A stretch of 64,000 bases of DNA from Oscillospiraceae bacterium (GTDB lineage: Bacteria > Bacillota > Clostridia > Oscillospirales > Oscillospiraceae): assembly GCA_022846095.1 (NCBI GenBank), contig AP025583.1, positions 2,480,001 to 2,544,000 on the forward strand, read 5' to 3'. The notes below the pieces were generated by a model. The model had not been told where the DNA came from, did not search any database, and saw nothing but the letters and a program-made list of their open reading frames with translations. Shown here in pieces: positions 57,694 through 64,000 of the stretch. The number at the start of each line of letters is the position of its first letter. Within the stretch, counting starts at the first letter, position 1. The position numbers and the translations under genes were made by a program.

Positions 57694-58683
57694 ATGGACA
57701 AAATCAGAATTGGGATCGCCGGCTATGGGAACCTGGGGCGGGGCGTGGAGTGCGCGATCAGGCAGAACCCGGACATGGAGCTGGCGGGGATCTTCACCCG
57801 CCGCGACCCCGCCGGGCTGAAGCTCCGCAACGGCGGCGCGAGCGCCTACCCCATCTCGGCCCTGGAGGACATGGCCGAGGAAATCGACGTGCTCATCCTC
57901 TGCGGCGGCAGCGCCACCGACCTGCCCGTGCTGAGCCCGAAGTACGCAAGGCGCTTCAACCTCGTCGACAGCTTCGACACCCACCCGAAAATCCCCGGGC
58001 ACTTTGCCGACGTGGACGCCGCTGCCAGAGAGGGCGGCAAGGTCTCCATCATCTCGGTGGGCTGGGATCCGGGCCTGTTCTCCCTCGTGCGCGCCCTGGG
58101 GGCCTGCGTGCTGCCCGACGGGAACAACTACACCTTCTGGGGTAAGGGGGTCAGCCAGGGTCACTCCGACGCGGTGCGCCGCATCCCCGGCGTGGCGGAC
58201 GCCCGGCAGTACACCATCCCCGTGCCCGCCGCGCTGGAAGCGGTGCGCGCCGGCGCCAATCCTGAGCTGACCACCCGGCAGAAGCACACCCGGGAGTGCT
58301 TCGTGGTGGCCGAGGAGGGCGCGGACACCGGGCGCATTGCGCGGGAAATCGCCGCCATGCCCGATTACTTCGCCGACTACGACACCACCGTGCACTTTAT
58401 CACCGCGCAGGAGATGGCCCGCGACCATTCCGGCCTGCCCCACGGCGGCTTCGTGCTGCGCAGCGGGCACACCGGCTGGGACGGCGGGGACGGCGCCGTT
58501 ATGGAGTTCAGCCTCAAGCTGGATTCCAACCCCGGCTTCACCTCCTCCGTGCTGGCGGCCTACGCCAGGGCGGCCTACCGGCTCTCCCGCAGGGGCGAGC
58601 GCGGCTGCCGCACCGTGTTCGACGTCTCCGTCTCCGACCTGTCCCCCATGAGCCCTGAGGCGCTGCGCAGTACGCTTCTTTAG
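57694..58683 (+). CDS. ddh: meso-diaminopimelate dehydrogenase
   Basis: A 329-residue NADP-dependent enzyme. The Rossmann motif is IRIGIAGYGNLGRGVE, LILCGGSATDLP and NLVDSFDTH line the cofactor site, and the conserved blocks SVGWDPGLFSL and FWGKGVSQGHSDAVRRI bind substrate. It aminates L-tetrahydrodipicolinate directly to meso-DAP, bypassing the acylated intermediates. AAAGGAG lies eight bases before the ATG. With lysA at 42.4 kb it completes lysine synthesis and supplies cell-wall DAP. Confidence 0.94.
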   Translation: MDKIRIGIAGYGNLGRGVECAIRQNPDMELAGIFTRRDPAGLKLRNGGASAYPISALEDMAEEIDVLILCGGSATDLPVLSPKYARRFNLVDSFDTHPKIPGHFADVDAAAREGGKVSIISVGWDPGLFSLVRALGACVLPDGNNYTFWGKGVSQGHSDAVRRIPGVADARQYTIPVPAALEAVRAGANPELTTRQKHTRECFVVAEEGADTGRIAREIAAMPDYFADYDTTVHFITAQEMARDHSGLPHGGFVLRSGHTGWDGGDGAVMEFSLKLDSNPGFTSSVLAAYARAAYRLSRRGERGCRTVFDVSVSDLSPMSPEALRSTLL

Positions 58684-58800
58684 TCCCTCCACGGCAAGTT
58701 TAGATTCCAAATGAATCCAGTTTTCCACTTGCATAGGCAAAAGAATCCTGCGGATACTATGGATTGTTACCAATTGAACCGCAGGAGGAGTTTTTTAGAT

Positions 58801-58977
58801 ATGAAAGCAACTGGCATCGTGCGCCGCATCGACGATCTCGGGCGCGTGGTCATTCCCAAGGAGATCCGCAGAACCATGCGGATTCGCGAGGGCGACCCGT
58901 CACAGATGACGTTGACATGGTGGGAGCGGTTTTGCTTCGGCATGATGGAGCTGGAAAAGCGAAATGGGTGGAAGTGA
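58801..58977 (+). pseudogene. truncated AbrB/SpoVT-type regulator
   Basis: MKATGIVRRIDDLGRVVIPK and EIRRTMRIREGDP form a perfect SpoVT/AbrB swapped-hairpin DNA-binding domain behind a strong GGAGGAG site. After GDP the expected LEIF...GEVILKKY strand is replaced by an unrelated tail SQMTLTWWERFCFGMMELEK to a stop, giving 58 residues. The second half of the domain and any GAF-like sensor are missing. It is probably a 3'-truncated copy, but the short product might still be made. Confidence 0.7.
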
Positions 58978-58998
58978 TACATAGCGGCGGCTGTGGAA

Positions 58999-60621
58999 TC
59001 AGGAGCGCTTCACGATCTGACGTTCCACATAGTCTAATTCTTCCTGCATCGCGCGGCGGCGGGGATAGGCTTCACGCAGCTCAATGATGAGCCGCCGGGC
59101 CTCGGCGGCGCCGCCGAAATCAGCCAACTTGGATAGGAGCGCGCACAGCTTTTGATAGTCCCGCCGGTTCTGCGCTCGCTCCGCGGCGGTGCGGATCTGG
59201 GAAACACACAGCGTAAACACCTGCTCCGGGTATTGCTTGGCCAGCAGCTTTACGTAGGTAAAAACCGAATCCGGGGCCTCCCGCACCTGCTCCATCAGGA
59301 GCTCGACCTCCGCCTCCCGTGCCAGGATCCGCATGTATTCGTATCTGGGGCGGGATGCCGTTACTTCCCTTAAAAGCGGACGGTATTCCCGCTCCCAGCG
59401 GCCGGCCGCTTGTAGGCGCCTTTTTAGTTCGTCATAACAATCCAGCTTGCCCAGCAGAAGCATGGTGCGAAGCTGCGCCGTCAGCTTTTCCTCCTGGCCG
59501 GAGGCGCGGTAAATCGCGCACAGAAGCTCGTGCCACCGGCTGGGGCCATAATAGGGACTTTCGGAGACGGTCTCGGCCTTTTCCAGGCACAGCTTTTCCG
59601 CGCGAGCGTAGTCCCCGGCCTCCATGTCCAGCGAAACCGCCAGCTCCCGGAGGCGCGGGAGTTCCAGATGCTCCGAGAGGAAAGCGCGGGCCGCCTGGGG
59701 GCCGTCCATGGCGCTTATGAGGTGAAACCGGGTCTCGAAATTCGCCTCGACCATGTAATCCCTACCATATTCGGTTTGATCGGCGGCGGCAAGCAATTGC
59801 TCCAGCAGCGCGTTCAGCTTGGACGCGCTGTTTTTGTCGGCAAGTGAGGCCGCGCAGTTTAAAATGCTGTATCGCCATTCATCCCAGCCGTCAAAGGCCT
59901 TGTTTTTCGCGGCTTTTAGAATCCCGTCGAATACAGGCCGCTTTTCCGCGCTTTCGCTGTCTGCCAGACGGGCGGCGGCGTCTTCCAGAAGCTCTAAGGC
60001 GGCTGCCATGGTGTCATTCAGGCTCCCGGAGCTGGTGTCCGCCTCGCAGGCCAGCTTTGCGCCCATCATCAGCATTTCCTGTGCCAGCGCGATTGCCTCG
60101 GGGTACTGCCCGCGCTCCATGCGGCGGCGGGCCGTCTCCAATACATCGTCCATGTCGTAACAGACGGCGTCACAGCCCCGCATGTCGATATACCCCCGGT
60201 GGGTGTTGCGCCGAATGGAGGCGCGGATCGAATCCTTGGCGGCGGCCAGCTCCTGCCCGGATGCTCCGGGCATTTCCGGGGGTGCCTCCGCCTTTTTGCC
60301 GTCCGCCTTTGAGGCGGGCTTTTTCGCCTTTGTCTCTCCATTCTGAATTGCAATCAGCGCCGCCACAACGTGCTTGCACACATCCCCGCCGTCGTAAGGG
60401 CAGGTGCAGTACCAATCCTTGACCCGGTCATTCTCAGTAAGCAGAATGTCCACATCATAGGGTTCCCAATCACTACCGGACACCTTGGCCGAGCAGTGCG
60501 CACCGTCCCGGACGAGGCGCGCCACCATGCCGTCTTCGTAATAGCGTGCGCCCCGGTCATAAATGCGCGGCTCCACATGGGAGAGAAATTCCCTGATAGT
60601 GTCCAATCTTTCCATGTTCAT
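58999..60621 (-). CDS. SWIM zinc-finger protein with helical repeats
   Basis: A protein of about 540 residues. Residues 50-90 hold a SWIM zinc finger, with ligands in WYCTCPYDGGDVCKHVVAAL (20 residues; CxCx(n)CxH). A Lys/Ala-rich linker follows, and the remaining 400 residues are helical hairpins of TPR/HEAT type. SWIM domains bind DNA or proteins; in bacteria they often accompany SNF2 helicases, but none is nearby. The start is the ATG at 60621 or the one at 60615. It diverges from the integrase gene. Confidence 0.8.
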   Translation of the reverse strand: MNMERLDTIREFLSHVEPRIYDRGARYYEDGMVARLVRDGAHCSAKVSGSDWEPYDVDILLTENDRVKDWYCTCPYDGGDVCKHVVAALIAIQNGETKAKKPASKADGKKAEAPPEMPGASGQELAAAKDSIRASIRRNTHRGYIDMRGCDAVCYDMDDVLETARRRMERGQYPEAIALAQEMLMMGAKLACEADTSSGSLNDTMAAALELLEDAAARLADSESAEKRPVFDGILKAAKNKAFDGWDEWRYSILNCAASLADKNSASKLNALLEQLLAAADQTEYGRDYMVEANFETRFHLISAMDGPQAARAFLSEHLELPRLRELAVSLDMEAGDYARAEKLCLEKAETVSESPYYGPSRWHELLCAIYRASGQEEKLTAQLRTMLLLGKLDCYDELKRRLQAAGRWEREYRPLLREVTASRPRYEYMRILAREAEVELLMEQVREAPDSVFTYVKLLAKQYPEQVFTLCVSQIRTAAERAQNRRDYQKLCALLSKLADFGGAAEARRLIIELREAYPRRRAMQEELDYVERQIVKRS

Positions 60622-60759
60622 TTCCCGTGGGCCCCCTTTTCGTAACGGCCAAGTCTTGTATGCAATTGTAATGCACATAAAAAACTGCGTCAAGAAATTG
60701 CTGCGCCGCGGAATGCCTATTTTCTGTGCACTCACCCGGGCTGAGATTTTCGACAATTT

Positions 60760-60789
60760 TTGACACCAATTTCTTCACAGAGGTAAAAT
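60760..60789 (+). promoter_or_regulatory. promoter of the first tyrosine recombinase gene
   Basis: TTGACA and TAAAAT are separated by 18 bases, 30 bases before the ATG. Confidence 0.75.
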
Positions 60790-60819
60790 AGGGGCATCCT
60801 GAAAAGCGGAGGCTATACG

Positions 60820-61665
60820 ATGAGTGTGAGAAGGATCAACGATGCCCTGTTGGATGCGTTTGAAGAGTACCTTCGCGGCGAAGAGCGCAGTGACGGTACG
60901 GTGGAAAAGTATATGAGGGATATGAGAAGGTTTGCCGATTGGCTGGCCGGGCGGGAAGTGACGAAGGAAGCGGTTACTTCGTGGAAAGGGCACCTAGCGG
61001 GGAGCGGGCACAAGCCCGCGACTGTCAACTCCATGCTCTCCGCCCTCAACCAGTTTTTGATTTTCTCCGGGTGGGCGGAATGCCGGGTGAAGTACCTACG
61101 CATCCAGCGCCAATTGTTCCGCAGCGAACAGCGGGAACTGACCCGGGAGGAGTACGGTCATCTGCTGGCGGCGGCCCAGGGGCGGGGGCGGGAGCGTTTG
61201 GCGCTGCTTTTACAGACCATCTGCGCCACCGGCATCCGGGTCTCCGAGGTGCAGTATATCACTGTGGAGGCCGTCCGAGACCGGCGGGCCGAGATTTTTC
61301 TCAAGGGGAAGATCCGCACCATCCTCCTGCCCGGTAAGCTGTGCCGCAAGCTGGAGAAGTACGCCAGAAAACAAAAAACCGCTTCTGGCGAGATATTCCT
61401 CACCAGAAGCGGAAAGAGCATTTCCAGGCGGCAGATCTGGGCGGAGATGAAGGGACTGTGCGCTCTGGCCGGGGTGTCCCCGTCTAAAGTCTTCCCACAC
61501 AACCTGCGCCACCTCTTCGCCCGTACCTTCTACCGGGCCTGCCGGGACGTGGCCAAGCTGGCCGATGTGCTGGGCCATTCCAGCATGGAGACCACCCGCA
61601 TCTACCTTGTGTCCAGCGGCGCGGAGCACGCGCGGCAGATGGAGCGTCTGGGACTGATTTCCTAG
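60820..61665 (+). CDS. tyrosine recombinase/integrase (intact catalytic set)
   Basis: A 281-residue XerC/D-like recombinase. Residues 1-100 are a core-binding SAM-like domain (GTVEKYMRDMRRFADWLAGR, 20 residues). The catalytic domain has the first Arg in ATGIRVSEV, the Lys in LKGKIRTI, HNLRHLFA (His and Arg), LGHSSMETTRIY (His and the nucleophile Tyr). All six are present, so it should be active. It has its own promoter and lies upstream of a degenerate paralogue and the rfb genes. Such recombinases often stand at the head of clostridial surface-polysaccharide loci. Confidence 0.9.
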   Translation: MSVRRINDALLDAFEEYLRGEERSDGTVEKYMRDMRRFADWLAGREVTKEAVTSWKGHLAGSGHKPATVNSMLSALNQFLIFSGWAECRVKYLRIQRQLFRSEQRELTREEYGHLLAAAQGRGRERLALLLQTICATGIRVSEVQYITVEAVRDRRAEIFLKGKIRTILLPGKLCRKLEKYARKQKTASGEIFLTRSGKSISRRQIWAEMKGLCALAGVSPSKVFPHNLRHLFARTFYRACRDVAKLADVLGHSSMETTRIYLVSSGAEHARQMERLGLIS

Positions 61666-61945
61666 TGCCGCACTATTGACAAAATTACTATTTTGTTGAA
61701 ATTCTAACATAGTATCCCCCTAAAAGCAAGGGTACATGTCTCTACATATAGCAAATTTAGGCACAAAAACCATGCCGGATTGAATACCCTCAAGCCGGCT
61801 TGCGTTTTTGTGTCTATTTTTATGTCTTTGTTTGCCGCGAAAGGCAACCGAATTCTTAATAAACAGAATTTTAAATCAAAGTTTAAGGCACCTCCCGTCA
61901 AACTAGTAATTTTGTTGACAGTCGAGAACAGAATCGGAGTTTACG
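61666..61945. other. AT-rich gap between the recombinases with inverted repeats
   Basis: CAAAATTACTA (61680-61690) is repeated inverted as TAGTAATTTTG (61904-61914). ATTTTGTTGA occurs as a direct repeat beside both. Between them ACAAAAAC...GCCGG faces CCGGC...GTTTTTGT (61758-61812), which may be a terminator of the first gene. No coding sequence is seen. The layout would suit recombinase binding sites. Confidence 0.5.
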
Positions 61946-62821
61946 ATGAGAACGACAGGAGCGGTCAAGAAAATACAGGGAGGCGGACTGCGCGGACGTG
62001 TGCCACCGCAGGAGAAGGGGCCCCAGGTTCACCTGACCCCGTCTCTGATTGCGGAATTTCGCACAGCACTGCTGGACAAGGGGTACAACGAGGACACGGT
62101 GAGCCGGTACTGCACCAACCTGACCCGGCTGCTGAACGACCTCCCGGAAGATAAGTGCATCCGAAAGGGTACGCTGGCCCGGTGGCAGGAGGACTTGCTG
62201 GAAGCGGGGTATGCGGCCCGGACAGTGAACCTCTTCGTGTCGCCGGCCAACAGTCTGCTGGAATACCTCAACCTGCGGGAACTCCAATTGGCCACACAGC
62301 TAAAGCCCGAAGCGGAGCTTCAGCCGGAGCTCACCCGCACGGAATATCTGCGGCTCCTTCAGACCGCCCGGGCCACGGGAAAGGAGCGCGTGTATCTCCT
62401 CGTTAAGCTCTTCGCCACCACCGGCCTGCCCGTCCAGGAGCTCACAAAGGTGACGGTGGAAGCGGCGGAGACCGGAAAGATCACCACGGTGTCCAGCGGG
62501 ATCAAGCAGATCGTGCGCGTCCCGGAGTGCCTGCAGAAAGAATTGCTGTCCTACGCAAAGCGGAACGGACTGCGTTCCGGCCCGATCTTCCGTACCCGTG
62601 ACGGCGCGCCCATGAGTCGGACGAATGTGACCACCGGCATCCGCCAGCTCTGTGCGGCCGCCCAGGTGCCCGTAGAAAAGGGAAACCCCCGGTGCCTGAA
62701 ACGCCTCTACCAGGCCACCAAGGCCGGCATCGAGGCCAACGTGGCCCTGCTGGTGGAACAGGCCCAGGAGCGCATGATGGAGCAGGAGCAGCTGGCAATA
62801 GGGTGGACAGATGGGGAATAG
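61946..62821 (+). CDS. degenerate tyrosine-recombinase paralogue
   Basis: A 291-residue protein with the same two-domain layout: a core-binding domain (GYNEDTVSRYCTNLTRLLND, 20 residues) and an integrase fold. The catalytic residues are lost: the first Arg motif reads ATTGLPVQEL (Pro for Arg), the HxxR box reads NPRCLKRLYQ (Pro for His), and no Tyr follows where the nucleophile should be. The frame is intact and the codon use normal, so it is maintained. It may act as a DNA-binding partner or inhibitor of the intact recombinase. It ends 55 bases before rfbA. Confidence 0.8.
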   Translation: MRTTGAVKKIQGGGLRGRVPPQEKGPQVHLTPSLIAEFRTALLDKGYNEDTVSRYCTNLTRLLNDLPEDKCIRKGTLARWQEDLLEAGYAARTVNLFVSPANSLLEYLNLRELQLATQLKPEAELQPELTRTEYLRLLQTARATGKERVYLLVKLFATTGLPVQELTKVTVEAAETGKITTVSSGIKQIVRVPECLQKELLSYAKRNGLRSGPIFRTRDGAPMSRTNVTTGIRQLCAAAQVPVEKGNPRCLKRLYQATKAGIEANVALLVEQAQERMMEQEQLAIGWTDGE

Positions 62822-62876
62822 GCACTTTAGTTGTACGAAAGGTATCAACAAATAAATAACGTCGGAGGCAGAAGGA

Positions 62877-63749
62877 ATGAAAGGGATAATTTTAGCCGGT
62901 GGTAGTGGTACACGGTTGTATCCACTTACCATGGTTACGTCAAAACAACTTTTACCAATTTATGATAAGCCGATGATCTACTACCCCTTGTCTACCCTCA
63001 TGTTGGCGGGTATCCGGGATATTCTCATTATATCTACGCCCCATGATCTACCGAACTTTGAACGTCTCTTGGGAGATGGCAGCCAGTTTGGTATCCAGCT
63101 TTCATACATGGTACAGCCCTCACCAGATGGCCTGGCCCAGGCATTTATTTTGGGTCAGGAATTTATTGGGGATGACCGCTGTGCTATGATTTTAGGGGAC
63201 AACATTTTTTACGGCGCAGGACTGACTGCCCATCTTAAAAAGGCAGTGGAAACTGAGACCGGTGCGACGGTGTTTGGCTATTATGTGGACGACCCGGAGC
63301 GGTTCGGCGTGATAGAGTTTAACCAGGAAGGTCGTGCGGTGTCCATTGAGGAGAAACCTGCGAATCCCAAATCTAATTATGCAGTGACCGGACTGTATTT
63401 TTATGACAAACAGGTCTGCAAGCGTGCTAAAGCATTGAAACCCTCCCACCGTGGTGAACTGGAGATTACAGATTTGAACCGCATCTACTTGGAGGAAGGT
63501 TCGCTTAATGTGATTACTTTAGGCCGTGGATATGCCTGGCTGGATACTGGTACGGTGGATTCAATGAACGAAGCAACTGACTTTGTGCGGGTTATGGAAA
63601 AAAGTGCTGGCATTAAGATTGCGGCATTAGAGGAAATTGCGTATCGAAATCACTGGATCGATAGAGAAATGCTAGAAAAAGCAGCTCAAATTTATGGGAA
63701 ATCTACATATGGGAAACATTTGTGTCACGTTGCGGAAGGGAAAGTTTAA
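62877..63749 (+). CDS. rfbA: glucose-1-phosphate thymidylyltransferase
   Basis: A 290-residue nucleotidyltransferase. [20 protein letters not shown] (20 residues) is the pyrophosphorylase signature, with [20 protein letters not shown] (20 residues) as second block and [15 protein letters not shown] near the end. It makes dTDP-glucose from glucose 1-phosphate and dTTP, the first step to dTDP-L-rhamnose and related sugars. GAAGGA lies directly before the ATG. GC drops here, as is usual in polysaccharide loci. rfbB follows two bases later. Confidence 0.95.
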   Translation: MKGIILAGGSGTRLYPLTMVTSKQLLPIYDKPMIYYPLSTLMLAGIRDILIISTPHDLPNFERLLGDGSQFGIQLSYMVQPSPDGLAQAFILGQEFIGDDRCAMILGDNIFYGAGLTAHLKKAVETETGATVFGYYVDDPERFGVIEFNQEGRAVSIEEKPANPKSNYAVTGLYFYDKQVCKRAKALKPSHRGELEITDLNRIYLEEGSLNVITLGRGYAWLDTGTVDSMNEATDFVRVMEKSAGIKIAALEEIAYRNHWIDREMLEKAAQIYGKSTYGKHLCHVAEGKV

Positions 63750-63751
63750 TA

Positions 63752-64000
63752 ATGAAAATGCTGATTACTGGCGGTGCTGGATTTATTGGAAGCAATTTTG
63801 TTTTCTATATGAGAAAAAAGCATCCCGATTATGAATTGTTGTGTATAGATGCACTGACCTACGCGGGGAATCTGGAGACATTAATGCCAGTTATGGACGA
63901 TCCCATGTTTAAGTTTGTCAAGGTTGATATTGTTACCCGTAAGGCAATTTATGAAATTTTTGAGTCGGAAAAGCCAAATGTAGTGGTTAATCTTGCAGCA
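63752..64000 (+). CDS. rfbB: dTDP-glucose 4,6-dehydratase (N-terminal part)
   Basis: The first 83 residues of an extended SDR, cut by the window end. LITGGAGFIGSNFVFYM is the NAD-binding motif, DALTYAGNLETL is specific to dTDP-glucose dehydratases, and VDIVTR and VVNLAA follow in the right order. It converts dTDP-glucose to the 4-keto-6-deoxy sugar. The rhamnose genes rfbC and rfbD and glycosyltransferases are expected beyond the window. Confidence 0.93.
   Translation, partial: MKMLITGGAGFIGSNFVFYMRKKHPDYELLCIDALTYAGNLETLMPVMDDPMFKFVKVDIVTRKAIYEIFESEKPNVVVNLAA

Overview
The window looks like a chromosomal segment of a GC-rich gut Clostridium relative, most likely an Oscillospiraceae member of the Flavonifractor / Pseudoflavonifractor / Lawsonibacter type. 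This is inferred from gene content and style, not from a marker gene: Firmicute-type ribosome binding sites, lipoprotein signals, a T-box leader, sigma-54 enhancer-binding regulation, meso-DAP lysine genes, a phloretin/DAPG-hydrolase family enzyme, and dense GC-rich coding broken by lower-GC islets. There is no rRNA operon and no CRISPR array. One tRNA gene is present (tRNA-Leu, CAG).

Layout. 1-5.1 kb: end of an unknown gene, a low-GC methyltransferase, an HSL-type esterase, then a minus-strand operon of Asp/Glu racemase, histidine phosphatase and a FetAB-like ABC exporter. 5.1-14.1 kb: a minus-strand sugar operon with a ChvE-like binding lipoprotein, MmsA and MmsB ABC subunits, xylulokinase, a DUF4867-like protein, a fucose/arabinose-isomerase family enzyme and GalM. 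A strong hairpin separates the binding-protein gene from the rest. 14.2-17.4 kb: a MerR regulator with a 19-bp-spacer promoter, tRNA-Leu, then a low-GC islet with a Vat-like streptogramin acetyltransferase and an alpha/beta hydrolase. 17.6-22.7 kb: an Hpt protein, a 1261-residue REC/HD-GYP/PAS/GGDEF/GAF protein and an SDR enzyme form one coupled operon. 22.8-25.2 kb: a sigma-54 activator diverges from a PhlG-family C-C hydrolase gene that has a near-perfect -24/-12 promoter.

25.8-29.0 kb: an ABC importer (TrpXYZ type) read from a canonical promoter through a T-box leader with a UGG specifier, so probably tryptophan-responsive. 29-39 kb: a DMT transporter, 3-methyladenine glycosylase, HAD phosphatase, PcrA helicase, P1 peptidase coupled to an NSS transporter, a GNAT and a surface 5'-nucleotidase-like enzyme. 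39.0-40.8 kb is a graveyard with a serine-recombinase remnant, a decayed conserved protein and a decayed receiver domain. 40.9-51.5 kb: a CmpB-family membrane protein, LysA, a PatB-type lyase, a GNAT, a HelD-like ATPase, an AraC-GNAT fusion, a 198-bp tandem repeat and two ATPases.

51.5-64 kb: a class II aldolase, an IS3-family element with about 75-nt terminal inverted repeats, an unknown protein divergent from an XRE regulator, a cytidylate-kinase-like protein with a MATE exporter, meso-DAP dehydrogenase, a truncated AbrB gene, a SWIM zinc-finger protein, an intact and a degenerate tyrosine recombinase, and the start of a dTDP-sugar (rfbA, rfbB) surface-polysaccharide locus. Mosaic palindromic intergenic repeats with a shared end motif recur through the window.

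The best candidates for new biology are the sigma-54/PhlG-family pair, the multidomain c-di-GMP protein coupled to Hpt and SDR genes, the intact/degenerate recombinase pair ahead of the polysaccharide locus, and the 198-bp repeat that copies the 3' end of an AAA+ gene.
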